The translations under genes and the position numbers were made by a program. A stretch of DNA of 64,000 nt, from positions 466,287 to 530,286 of the forward strand of contig CAJRBF020000006.1 in the NCBI GenBank assembly GCA_907165275.2. The letters run 5' to 3'. Positions 47,445 to 56,107 of this stretch are shown piece by piece; within the stretch, counting starts at the first letter, position 1; each line of letters starts with the position of its first letter. The notes under the pieces were generated by a model that was not told where the DNA came from, made no database searches, and worked only from the letters and a program-made list of their open reading frames with translations. The DNA is from Zygaena filipendulae (lineage: Eukaryota > Arthropoda > Insecta > Lepidoptera > Zygaenidae).

Positions 47445-47684
47445 GCAAAAACAATTATCGCTCGCAAAATCATTCCAGTGGTCCAGGCCCTGGACCACAC
47501 AATCAAAAAGATTCATTTGTCGGATCGATCATTTGTCAGATCAATTACAAAAGATTTATCTGTGGAATGATAATACAGCGAAATCCATACCATGAAACGA
47601 TTAGACGTCTGGTAGTTCTCATGTTTTGACTTAAAAATAAATGTAACTAACGAAATAGCACACTACTGACTTGACACGTGCATC

Positions 47685-48371
47685 ATGAAGTTTGTTAAAC
47701 AGTCACAATCGTTAAATATTGATAATGTTTTTGTCGAAGTAAAAAATACCATGTCACGTCATGGAAGTCTTCTACCTAGCACTGTACGATGCATCATTTG
47801 TGGACCGTCGAGCTGTGGGAAAACAAATTTGATGATTGGACTACTTTTGCACGAAAACGGGTTACATTATCGAAATGTGTATGTTTATTCTAAAACATTA
47901 CAACAACCAAAATATGTGTTTTTAGAAAAGGTTTTGGAACGAGTTCCAAATGTTTTATTTGAAAAGTATCGTGATAAAGATGAAGTTTTAAGTCTACAAG
48001 ATGCTAAACCCTACTCCGTGATTGTATTTGACGACGTTGCATGTGAAAATCAAAATAACATACGAGATTACTTTGCAATGGGTAGACACAAATATATTGA
48101 TTGTTTTTATCTCAACCAAACATATAGTAAAATCCCTAAACAGTTAGTGAGAGATAACGCGAATTTAATTATACTTTTTAAACAAGATGAAACCAATATG
48201 AAACATGTTTATGATGAGCACGTTAATACAGACATGACGTGGCGTCAATTTCGCGAACTGTGTTCAAAGATTTGGATCAATCCTTACAATTATTTGGTTA
48301 TAAACAAGGATTGTACTAAAAATAATGGTTGCTATAGAAACAAATTAGACACTTTTGTGGTGTTCGACTAA
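47685..48371 (+). CDS. Polinton DNA-packaging ATPase (FtsK/HerA-like)
   Basis: 228 residues. Walker A is GPSSCGKT (residues 40-47) and Walker B is VIVFDDV (112-118), followed by a MGRHKYIDCFYLNQTY sensor-like region. This is the A32-type genome-packaging ATPase shared by Polintons, virophages and nucleo-cytoplasmic large DNA viruses, expected to pump the linear DNA into the capsid. It is the first gene after the left end and heads a plus-strand block. The start at ATG 47685 is the first in frame. Confidence 0.93.
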   Translation: MKFVKQSQSLNIDNVFVEVKNTMSRHGSLLPSTVRCIICGPSSCGKTNLMIGLLLHENGLHYRNVYVYSKTLQQPKYVFLEKVLERVPNVLFEKYRDKDEVLSLQDAKPYSVIVFDDVACENQNNIRDYFAMGRHKYIDCFYLNQTYSKIPKQLVRDNANLIILFKQDETNMKHVYDEHVNTDMTWRQFRELCSKIWINPYNYLVINKDCTKNNGCYRNKLDTFVVFD

Positions 48372-48466
48372 CAAAGAACATAAATAATACCTTTAAATAG
48401 AGGAACGCATGTTTTAAACTTCATTCGTTATCGGATGCTAAATCATTAACGACTCGTCCGGTTATA

Positions 48467-49342
48467 ATGGAAAAATCATTAAAAAGACGAATTGTTGATG
48501 CTGCAGAAGCAGTTAAGAAAAAGGTGCGAAAAATGAGAAATGTCGAAATTGAAAATAAACGTGCATTGGAAACCGTGTTCAAGCCGGTCACAGAACCTCT
48601 TGCTCAATTTACGAAAGCTAATGAAAAAGCAACAAAACAAAAGCTGATTGAAAAATCTGAAGGCAACACCAACCATAACACCGGTACTGTTAAAGACACC
48701 AAGGATGAGAGCAGTGATAATTATTATACAGATAATTCAGAATCTGATTTAGACACAGACCCCTCAGTTTCATCCGTTATTGATACAACTCTCGATGATA
48801 AAAATACCTCGTCATGGTCTGTGTCTTCAGAGGCGTTAGATGATGTTGTATTTGGTGTTAGATCAGAAAAAGGAAAACTTATGTTAGGTTCATCTCCTAT
48901 AACGATCGGTGATCGATTTATATCTGTAGCTGGACATAAGTACGCTACCACTCCTGGCTTAAAACAATTGTTGCTTAAAAAAGATATCGATTTAAAATTA
49001 ATTACGGATAGCGACATGAAAAATTACAAAACTATGTTAATGAACACAAACGCTCACCGTCGAGATTACGATTCAAAAAAACCCATCAAAAGTAATAAAG
49101 GACAAAAATACGTACAAATCATTAGACCTCTGTTTAATATAAAACAAACGAAAGGAGAAGGCTTACCGTCAATGAAAAAAATACGAAACGATGTCGACTT
49201 AGTATACTGGGACGATCCTAATGAATTGGTGGAACGATTAAAACTATTGATAGCATCACGAGAAGCTGGTAACACCGGAGTTGACAATGAAATCATTTCC
49301 ATCATAGAAGAATTGCGTGAAAGTGGACTAATTAATGCCTAA
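48467..49342 (+). CDS. Conserved Polinton protein of unknown function
   Basis: 291 residues. The N-terminal half is charged and low complexity (KKKVRKMRN, then an Asp/Ser-rich stretch near 85-115). The C-terminal half looks globular and ends VYWDDPNELVERL, ASREAGNTGVDNEI, EELRESGLI. I recall this ending from many insect Polinton-related proteins (probably the DUF8207 family) but cannot verify that here. No catalytic motif is visible. Its position between ATPase and integrase suggests a virion or DNA-associated role. Confidence 0.85.
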   Translation: MEKSLKRRIVDAAEAVKKKVRKMRNVEIENKRALETVFKPVTEPLAQFTKANEKATKQKLIEKSEGNTNHNTGTVKDTKDESSDNYYTDNSESDLDTDPSVSSVIDTTLDDKNTSSWSVSSEALDDVVFGVRSEKGKLMLGSSPITIGDRFISVAGHKYATTPGLKQLLLKKDIDLKLITDSDMKNYKTMLMNTNAHRRDYDSKKPIKSNKGQKYVQIIRPLFNIKQTKGEGLPSMKKIRNDVDLVYWDDPNELVERLKLLIASREAGNTGVDNEIISIIEELRESGLINA

Positions 49343-49422
49343 ATAAAATAAATATGTGCATTACTAACGATTAGTTTCATTTTATATTTAGCCTCCCTAA
49401 GTAGCAGGTCATACCTTAAAAT

Positions 49423-50013
49423 ATGAGTATAGACAAATTTGGTCATCATATTCATAAAAGAATACGTTTGTCAGATTTTACATTTAATGACAAGGTGTTA
49501 ATGAAATCTGAAAATGGTGATTATGATCTAAAAACAGCTAGACTAAGAGGCATCAAATTTCCTATAGAAGCATACGATGCGGTTAATAAAGAGTATGTCG
49601 ATCAATTACATGATATGATTATAAAAGAATTCAATAACCTTGTTGAAAATATGCGTTCACAAATTATAATTGACATTACAAATACCGTTACATCTACTTT
49701 AAAAGCATACAATGCTTTGTTGAGATCTCATAATGGAGATTATGATTTACAAACAGCTAGACTGAGAGGCATCAAACATCCAGTAGAAGCAGATGATGCT
49801 GTTAACAAGGAGTATGTAGACCAACTAAACACCAAGATGTTTAAAGAATTCAATGGCCTTATTGACAGCTTACGTTCTCAAATTGATGAGTCTACTTTAA
49901 AAGCAACGTCTTTAGGGTTAGTAAATCAGTTGGAAGAGAAACTTAACAAGAACGGGGTGGACAACGAGATTCAAAGTGCATTACAAAATGACAAAACAGG
50001 AAGTAGTCAATGA
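49423..50013 (+). CDS. Putative fibre-like protein with duplicated DAVNKEYVD repeat
   Basis: 196 residues. A ~52-residue unit occurs twice (30-81 and 103-154), each with NGDYDL.TARLRGIK, then DAVNKEYVDQL and a helical tail KEFN.L...RSQI. The motif D-A-V-N-K-E/K-Y-V-D is a hallmark of repeats in phage tail and head fibres, where it precedes trimeric coiled coils. From this I infer a trimeric fibre or spike. I do not know a named Polinton family for it. The C-terminal end (NKNGVDNEIQ) overlaps the integrase start by 26 bp. Confidence 0.8.
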   Translation: MSIDKFGHHIHKRIRLSDFTFNDKVLMKSENGDYDLKTARLRGIKFPIEAYDAVNKEYVDQLHDMIIKEFNNLVENMRSQIIIDITNTVTSTLKAYNALLRSHNGDYDLQTARLRGIKHPVEADDAVNKEYVDQLNTKMFKEFNGLIDSLRSQIDESTLKATSLGLVNQLEEKLNKNGVDNEIQSALQNDKTGSSQ

Positions 50014-50923
50014 AATCCACAAAGCCGCTCGAAAAAACTTTACAAGACGTCCTGTTTTTCTTAAAGGAATCGATGATTTGTGGCAAGCCGATTTGATAGA
50101 TATGCAATCTCTTCGAAAATATAACAACAACAATAAATATATCCTTATAGTAATAGATTGCTTTACAAAGTATGCCTGGGCTGAACCGTTGAAATCAAAG
50201 AAAAAACTTGATGTAACTCAAGCTTTTAAACATATTTTAATCCGAAGCCAAAGAAGGCCGTACAATTTGCAAACCGATATGGGGAACGAGTTCTACAACG
50301 ATTCGTTTCAAAAGCTTATGAAGACGAATAAAATTACCCATTATTCGACGTTTTCTATAAAAAAAGCTTCAATTGTTGAACGTCTTATCAAAACTATAAA
50401 GCAAAGACTGTTCAAACACTTTAGTCTGATTGGGAGTTATAAATGGTCTGACAAAACTTTGAATAATATTATGCAGTCTTATAACACCACAAAACATCGT
50501 ACCACTGGTTTTAAGCCTGCAGAAATTAATAAAACTATAGAACCAGACGTAAAAAGAAATATTAATAAATTACACTCTTTTCCATCTGTACCACAAAAAT
50601 CTAAATTTAAGGCTGGGGATTGCGTTCGTATTAGTAAATACAAAAATTGTTTTGAAAAGGGATATACTCCTAATTGGTCTACAGAATTATTTACTGTAAA
50701 GAAAGTAAATAATACCATTCCACAAACGTACCACATTGAAGATCAACGTAAGCAGCCTATTTTAGGAAGTTTTTATGAACAAGAACTGCAGAAGACTAAC
50801 TATCCTAATGTGTATTTAATAGAAAAAGTGTTGAAAAAAAAAGGGAGTAAGATATTCGTTAAATGGTTAGGGTTACCTCCTGATGAAAACAGCTGGATTG
50901 ATAAATCTACATTGTTAAGTTAA
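49988..50923 (+). CDS. Polinton DDE integrase with C-terminal chromodomain
   Basis: 311 residues from ATG 49988 (MTKQEVVNE). A GTG 12 bp upstream is possible, but ATG is preferred. The retroviral-type integrase core has WQADLID (D35), QTDMGNEF (D97) and KKASIVERL (E131). The C-terminal YLIEKVLKKKGSKIFVKWLG...SWI is a chromodomain, which may guide insertion to certain chromatin. It carries out strand transfer of the linear element, giving 6-bp target duplications. It overlaps the preceding gene by 26 bp and all three acidic residues are present. Confidence 0.95.
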   Translation: MTKQEVVNEIHKAARKNFTRRPVFLKGIDDLWQADLIDMQSLRKYNNNNKYILIVIDCFTKYAWAEPLKSKKKLDVTQAFKHILIRSQRRPYNLQTDMGNEFYNDSFQKLMKTNKITHYSTFSIKKASIVERLIKTIKQRLFKHFSLIGSYKWSDKTLNNIMQSYNTTKHRTTGFKPAEINKTIEPDVKRNINKLHSFPSVPQKSKFKAGDCVRISKYKNCFEKGYTPNWSTELFTVKKVNNTIPQTYHIEDQRKQPILGSFYEQELQKTNYPNVYLIEKVLKKKGSKIFVKWLGLPPDENSWIDKSTLLS

Positions 50924-50976
50924 GAAGATATAAAACTATAAACAGTATCGTTACTTTAGTCATTTTAATACGAGTC

Positions 50977-51705
50977 ATGCATGGTGGTGGACTCGTTAAC
51001 AATTTAATAAATAACTTACCTTTTGAGATTCATATACCTGGGTATAATTACTGTGGACCAGGAACAAAACTTCAGAAACGTTTACAAAGAGGTGATCGCG
51101 GGGTTAACAAGTTGGACGAAGCCTGCATGCACCACGATATCGCCTACGCCAATAACACAGATTTACCTAATCGTCACAAAGCGGATTTACAATTGTTAGA
51201 CATGGCTAAAAAGAGGTTAGAAGCAAAGGATGCAGGGAAAGGTGAAAAATTGGTCTCATGGCTGGTTAGTAAAGCGATGAAAGCTAAAGTAAAATCGGGT
51301 TGGGGAGTTAAATCATTCAAACATTTTGTCACGAAAATTCGTTCACATGTTAAAAAGCTAAAACCAAAAAACCGTAAAACGCTGATAAACCTGTCTTATG
51401 CAGCTGCTAAAAGAATGATTCCGCTAGCTCGTCAAATCAAATTACCTCGAGTGATACCAATACCAAAAACCGGAGGAATATTACCACTTATCCCAATATT
51501 TGCGGGTTTATCAGCTCTAGGCGCTCTGGCGGGAGGAGCGTCTGGAATTGCAAAAACTGTGAATGATTATAAATCTGCTCAAAAGAATTTGCAGGAGACA
51601 GAGCGTCATAATAAAACCATGGAGGCTATAGCACTGGGAAAAGGCTTATACATAAAGCCTTACAAAAGTGGGAAAGGTTTATACATAAAAGCTTCAAAAA
51701 ACTAA
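50977..51705 (+). CDS. Minor capsid protein with phospholipase A2-like domain
   Basis: 242 residues. The N-terminal domain has the calcium-loop pattern YCGPGT (25-30) and catalytic pair CMHHDIAY (50-57), as in parvovirus VP1 and some Polinton/adintovirus proteins. A basic middle and a hydrophobic Gly/Ala-rich segment (166-192) follow. The tail repeats GKGLYIK twice, resembling adenovirus-type minor virion proteins. In parvoviruses this domain breaches the endosomal membrane; a similar role here is inferred from family. The protease frame begins directly after its end. Confidence 0.88.
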   Translation: MHGGGLVNNLINNLPFEIHIPGYNYCGPGTKLQKRLQRGDRGVNKLDEACMHHDIAYANNTDLPNRHKADLQLLDMAKKRLEAKDAGKGEKLVSWLVSKAMKAKVKSGWGVKSFKHFVTKIRSHVKKLKPKNRKTLINLSYAAAKRMIPLARQIKLPRVIPIPKTGGILPLIPIFAGLSALGALAGGASGIAKTVNDYKSAQKNLQETERHNKTMEAIALGKGLYIKPYKSGKGLYIKASKN

Positions 51706-51725
51706 CTACGCTACCTAATCGTGCT

Positions 51726-52070
51726 TTGACAAATGTAGACATTTTGAAGTACGCTGCAAATATTCCGCATTTCCGAGGTGTTTACATGAAAGATGAATTA
51801 CCCAGAAGTCCGAGGAAGATTGAATGTGGTATTGTTAACCTAGATGATTCGAAGAATGAGGGAACACATTGGGTAGCATATGCAAAACGAAATAATTATT
51901 GTGAATACTTTGATAGTTATGGTGATTTGAAACCGCCATTTGAATTAGTGAAGTATTTAAAAAATATGAACATTTTTTATAATTATACAAGATACCAAAA
52001 ATTTAACACTGTTAATTGTGGTCATTTATGTTTAAAATATTTATGGAAATTTTGGAATAAAAAAGTATAA
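51726..52070 (+). CDS. Adenain-like cysteine protease (maturation protease)
   Basis: The catalytic pattern is complete: EGTHWVAYA (His), YFDSYGD (Asp) and NTVNCGHLC (Cys), as in adenovirus-type C5 proteases, which cleave capsid precursors. The conserved N-terminal stretch begins near NRALTNVDILKYA, but no in-frame ATG precedes it. The coordinate is the TTG at 51726; the first ATG (51786) would remove conserved sequence. The frame is open upstream into the end of the minor capsid gene in another phase, so translation by frameshift, a non-AUG start or an unseen exon is possible. Confidence 0.88.
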   Translation: MTNVDILKYAANIPHFRGVYMKDELPRSPRKIECGIVNLDDSKNEGTHWVAYAKRNNYCEYFDSYGDLKPPFELVKYLKNMNIFYNYTRYQKFNTVNCGHLCLKYLWKFWNKKV

Positions 52071-52106
52071 AACATTAAATTTTGTTTTAGTCATGTCATT
52101 TGCAAA

Positions 52107-52793
52107 ATGTCTTTAACACTATCAATTACGGGAAACTCATCAATTTTAACTACTTATTACTCTCCCACCCTACAACTTAATGGAGAATATGAGTGTGCTC
52201 TGTTATATTTATCTACATTTAATTCAATTCCAAATATTGACTATAGAAATAATAAATTTTACTATGGTACTAATGAAGTAATTACTCTACCGGAAGGAGC
52301 CTATGAATTGCAAGATATCAGTGACTATATAAAATCAGAAATAAAAGACGCAACATTTCAACTTCACTGTAATAACAACACATCAAAAATATCCATACAC
52401 TGCACCAAAGATATTGATTTTACCAAGACAGATTCTCTAGGAAATTTGCTGGGCTATGGAAATAAGTTTCTGAAAGCAAATAAATGGCATGTTTCACATC
52501 TGCCAGTGAACATTTTGCCTACGACCGTGGTGAGAGTCGAATGTGATATAGTGAGTGGATCATATATAAACGGTGAACCAAGCCATATTGTTTACGAATT
52601 TGCACCTAACGTGCCGCCTGGATATAGAATCATCGAAGCCCCTAAAAACGCGATATATTTCCGAATCAATCAAAGTAATATCAACTGCATCCATATTAGA
52701 TTTTTGGACATAAATAATAACTTAGTCAATTTACGTGGTGAAGAAGTGCAACTTTTCTTGCATTTGAGAAACATTTGTAAAAATAATGATTGA
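52107..52793 (+). CDS. Penton-like minor capsid protein
   Basis: 228 residues, beta-rich, starting MSLTLSITGNSS. Features fit the single-jelly-roll penton protein of Polintons: ECALLYLSTFNSIPNI early, and IDFTKTDSLGNLLGY in the middle (the region where these proteins have a KI..LG.LLGF-type string). The order just before the major capsid gene is usual. Its stop overlaps the next ATG (AATGATTGA). Confidence 0.85.
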   Translation: MSLTLSITGNSSILTTYYSPTLQLNGEYECALLYLSTFNSIPNIDYRNNKFYYGTNEVITLPEGAYELQDISDYIKSEIKDATFQLHCNNNTSKISIHCTKDIDFTKTDSLGNLLGYGNKFLKANKWHVSHLPVNILPTTVVRVECDIVSGSYINGEPSHIVYEFAPNVPPGYRIIEAPKNAIYFRINQSNINCIHIRFLDINNNLVNLRGEEVQLFLHLRNICKNND

Positions 52794-53010
52794 TTACAAT
52801 AAATACGTGTCTCGAAAATCAAAAACTATCAGTTCTGCGCGAGTAACCCTCAACAAAACATCTCCTTATAGGAAAAAAAATAAGTTAATTCGAAAATCAA
52901 AAATCGTCAGTTCTGCGCGAGTAACCCTCAACAAAACATCTTGTAGGAAAAAAAATAAGTTAAATAAAGATAATAAAGCGTTCCTTAAATTAATCGGATT
53001 ATTAAAATGA
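52786..53010 (+). CDS. Small basic protein with internal duplication
   Basis: 74 residues, very Lys/Ser/Arg-rich. The unit RKSK..SSARVTLNKTS..RKKNKL occurs twice in tandem, and the DNA of the two copies is also near-identical, so the duplication is recent. It overlaps the genes on both sides by a few bases (ATGA junctions), which supports translation. It could be a DNA-condensing core peptide; this is inferred only from charge and position. Confidence 0.7.
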   Translation: MIDYNKYVSRKSKTISSARVTLNKTSPYRKKNKLIRKSKIVSSARVTLNKTSCRKKNKLNKDNKAFLKLIGLLK

Positions 53011-54221
53011 ATATCTTAGACGTTTTATCTGTTCCATCTTACGACAATTCCGTTGAAGGGGTCGAATTCCATTCATATAAACCATATGTAACAAGTTTCA
53101 ACAGGAATGATGAAATACGCATTCCGATCAACCAACAAGATTTGTACATATTGCCATCAGCGAGCACTTTATACTTGGAAGGACAAGTTGATGTTAAAAA
53201 ACGAGATACTAAAGAGCAAGTAAACACTGTAAATTTTACAAATAATTCTCTTCTTTACCTATTTCAAGATATTCGGTATGAGTTAAACGGAGTTGAAATA
53301 GATAAAATAAAAAACGCTGGAATAAGTACTACAATGAAAGCGTTGGTTTCAATGAATGAGAGTGAATCTAAAATGTCAAGAGCCTGGGGCTGGGATATAG
53401 GCGGTATTACAAATACTCACCGAGGCAGTTTCGCAGTTTCCATTCCCCTCAAAAATATACTTGGCTTCGCTGAAGATTATCAAAAAGTTGTGATCAATTG
53501 TCGGCACGAATTGATATTGTTACGAAGCAACACAAATTTAAACGCTGTTAAACTTAACAACGATGAGGTTATTGAAGACGTAATTATAAATAAAATAATT
53601 TGGCGGGTACCACACGTACGAGTTTCAGATAGAGAAAGGATTAATCTTCTCAAGTATTTAGAAAAAGACCGACCACTCCAGATTGTATTTAGAAATTGGG
53701 ATTTGTATGAATATCCAGCTTTACCTAAAACCACTAAACATACGTGGTCAATAAAAACTGCATCTCAAATAGAAAAACCACGATATGTAATTATTGGATT
53801 GCAAACGAACCGAAAGAACAATGCAAGTTCTGATATGGCGCAGTTCGATCATTGTAACCTAAGTAACGTCAAGGTGTACCTTAACTCAACTTACTTTCCA
53901 TATGAAAATTTAAATATAAACTTTGCAAATGACAGATTTGCTTTAATATACGAGCAATACGCAAGATTTCAACAGTCGTATTATGGAAGGCGATCAGAAG
54001 CTTTGCTAAGCCCTAAGCAATTCAAAGATTTAACGCCATTGTTCGTTATCGATTGCTCCAGACAAATTGACAATTTGAAGTCAGGGCCTGTTGTCGACGT
54101 ACGCGTTGAACTCGAAGCAGATTCTGAGATACCTGATCAAACTTCAGCCTACTGTCTTATACTCAACGATTGCATTATCGAGTATAAACCACTCAGCAGC
54201 ACGGTGAAAAAACTATCATGA
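53007..54221 (+). CDS. Major capsid protein (double jelly-roll type)
   Basis: 404 residues. MNILDVLSVPSYDNSVEGVE is followed by SYKPYVTSFNRNDEIRIPI and YLFQDIRYELNGVEID, a layout I know from Polinton/adintovirus major capsid proteins. The C-terminal part has FKDLTPLFVIDCSRQ and EYKPLSSTVKKLS. It would form the hexameric capsomers of an icosahedral shell. It is intact, lies next to the penton gene, and overlaps the neighbours by 4 bp on each side (ATGA). Confidence 0.92.
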   Translation: MNILDVLSVPSYDNSVEGVEFHSYKPYVTSFNRNDEIRIPINQQDLYILPSASTLYLEGQVDVKKRDTKEQVNTVNFTNNSLLYLFQDIRYELNGVEIDKIKNAGISTTMKALVSMNESESKMSRAWGWDIGGITNTHRGSFAVSIPLKNILGFAEDYQKVVINCRHELILLRSNTNLNAVKLNNDEVIEDVIINKIIWRVPHVRVSDRERINLLKYLEKDRPLQIVFRNWDLYEYPALPKTTKHTWSIKTASQIEKPRYVIIGLQTNRKNNASSDMAQFDHCNLSNVKVYLNSTYFPYENLNINFANDRFALIYEQYARFQQSYYGRRSEALLSPKQFKDLTPLFVIDCSRQIDNLKSGPVVDVRVELEADSEIPDQTSAYCLILNDCIIEYKPLSSTVKKLS

Positions 54222-54718
54222 ATCCTGACATTATAATAGCCGATCTTCAAGGTTTTAAAGATGCGAATAATAAATTCATTGTTAAAGAAGTGGCAATTGC
54301 AACAAAATACCAAACACAAACATTTTTAGTTAAACCACCATACTCCTATAATTTTTTAACATTCGAAGAAAAAAAACAAGTTCAGTGGTTGCAACGAAAC
54401 AGAGGTATTTACTGGAATGAAGGCTATATAGATTATAGAGAGTTTCAACGAGTCATCGCTCCTTATTTAGAACATAAAAAGGTCCTAGTAAAAGGAATCG
54501 AAAAAATCAAGTGGATCAAAGAATTATGCTCTAATTGCGAAGTTATAGATTTAAGCAAGAAACTTGAAGAAATAAGCTTTTCAAACTTTTCTACATTACA
54601 TAAAGTGTACTGTACTGATTTATTCAACCATAACTGTGTTAATCATAAGAAATATTGTGCGTTAAAAAATGTAACTTGTTTAAAATTATGTTATTTAGAA
54701 AACTATTTTAGTAATTGA
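54218..54718 (+). CDS. Exonuclease-like protein (possible DEDDh fold)
   Basis: 166 residues. The layout hints at a DnaQ-like exonuclease: a first strand IIIADLQGF followed by EVAI, a middle VIDLSKKL, and a C-terminal NHKKYCALKNV that resembles the H..AL.D. helix. Several acidic residues expected for metal binding are replaced (E of DxE by Q, the last D by N), so it may be inactive or my alignment may be wrong. It overlaps the major capsid stop by 4 bp and closes the plus-strand block. Confidence 0.7.
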   Translation: MNPDIIIADLQGFKDANNKFIVKEVAIATKYQTQTFLVKPPYSYNFLTFEEKKQVQWLQRNRGIYWNEGYIDYREFQRVIAPYLEHKKVLVKGIEKIKWIKELCSNCEVIDLSKKLEEISFSNFSTLHKVYCTDLFNHNCVNHKKYCALKNVTCLKLCYLENYFSN

Positions 54719-55067
54719 AATCTATCACTTTTAATTTTTTCATTAAAAATAATTAATAATAACTTGGTTTTTTTTGCTAAACCTTAACCTCGTATAGTAT
54801 TATGAAAACACCGATTTTATTAGCCCATTGTTTTATTACAAAAACATATATGAATATAAATATAGTCATCTTACATAAACAAATAACAAATTTTACACGT
54901 TATACTGTCGTTGAAATTTGTTAATTAATGCTTCAGTACCATCCAAAATATTATTTGTAGAACTTTCATCCTGAACTGGATATTGAGCCGTCACTAGCGC
55001 CATCGACTTGGATTGCTAACATACTTTGTCTTCCTCTATGTTATTTTCTTCATCTTACTTATTAATT
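54719..55067. other. Intergenic with a degenerate copy of the neighbouring gene end
   Basis: About 54905-55020 resembles 55110-55225, the 3' part of the minus-strand gene next to it (shared TTGTTAATTAATGC.TCAG and GGATATTGAGCC), so this is a decayed partial tandem duplication. The rest is AT-rich 3' sequence. Confidence 0.6.
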
Positions 55068-55514
55068 TTACATGTATAAACATGCACTATAGCCGCATAT
55101 TGTTTTTGAAATTTTGTTAATTAATGCCTCAGCATCATCCAAAATATGATCTGTTGCACTTCCATCCTTAACAGGATATTGAGCCTTCACTAACACCAAC
55201 GAATTTTCTGGATTGCTTACGTCAGTAATGCTAAGTTTAATTAGCTTTGTTGTTTTCCTTAACGGCTCCCTGCTGGCTACGAATGTGGTGCCAAAGCTCC
55301 TCTTTTTAACACTCTGCTTGCTCAATGAACTGCATGCTCTATCTTCGTTCTTGTTAAACACCTCTTCAAAGGCGGCTTGTGTGGTTTGTGAAAGCAACGT
55401 TGGCTGCAGCTTTCTGGACTTTTTCCTTTTGCTGACTTCAGGAAATTCTTGACTAAACCCTTCTAGAGGATCTTGTGCGCATTGTTCATATACTATATCA
55501 CTAGGAGTAGACAT
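55068..55514 (-). CDS. Hypothetical Polinton protein
   Basis: 148 residues from ATG 55514 (MSTPSDIVYEQC). A basic KRKKSRK stretch lies near residues 28-34, and a more ordered C-terminal part has KLIKLSITDVSNPENS and ILDDAEALINKISK. I know no family. TTTCAG lies directly before the ATG region (55516-55521), so an upstream non-coding exon is possible. The partial duplication downstream shows that the 3' half has been copied. Confidence 0.55.
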   Translation of the reverse strand: MSTPSDIVYEQCAQDPLEGFSQEFPEVSKRKKSRKLQPTLLSQTTQAAFEEVFNKNEDRACSSLSKQSVKKRSFGTTFVASREPLRKTTKLIKLSITDVSNPENSLVLVKAQYPVKDGSATDHILDDAEALINKISKTICGYSACLYM

Positions 55515-55589
55515 GATCTGAAACAATCAAAAAATTATAATCGGTCCACTTATCAGAATAATAGTAGGTACTTAACAAATAAAAAATGC

Positions 55590-55778
55590 ATGCTTACAAT
55601 TCCAAATCGATACGAAGCTGATGACAGTACCTCAGTCGAGCGCGTCTCGGTAATGACTGTTCGAGGAGCTAAACAAAACTACAGTGCCTATGTGTTGAAG
55701 TTTCCAAGTTGGAACATGTCTAAACATGTTACTGTTTGTACAAGCACAGAGACTGATGATCATATTTCTATGTTGTAA
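55590..55778 (+). CDS. Possible small protein, weak
   Basis: 62 codons from ATG 55590 (MLTIPNRYEADDST) with a balanced composition. It is open upstream to 55473 without another ATG. No motif is seen; it sits between two minus-strand genes and could be a chance frame. Confidence 0.25.
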   Translation: MLTIPNRYEADDSTSVERVSVMTVRGAKQNYSAYVLKFPSWNMSKHVTVCTSTETDDHISML

Positions 55779-56107
55779 TGTTATATGTTATTATTGTGAT
55801 TATAATGAAACATGTCGGTACATGTTCAAACAGCAACATTGTATTTATATCAAAGTGAAAGTCAAATAAAACTCTTGGTTTTAATGTAATTTAAAATTTA
55901 TTTATATTTCAGAAAACACTAAAATTAACTTACACTGTATTCATATTTACTTAATATTAATACATATCTATTACATAATATTGCTTACAATTTCGTATAT
56001 AATTATAATAATCATTATCCTACGGATAATTAAAACAATCTTATTTCTACCTAATATTTTATAATACTCTATATTAATAGTTACATTCTATGAAATAGTG
56101 AAAAAAA
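55779..56107. other. AT-rich spacer downstream of PolB
   Basis: No genes; the 3' flank of the polymerase gene on the minus strand. Nothing else is supported. Confidence 0.4.

Noticed and set aside
47323..47629. Two overlapping frames inside the left Polinton terminal region
   Set aside because: They cover palindromes and terminal repeat, with no start context or motif, before the ATPase gene.
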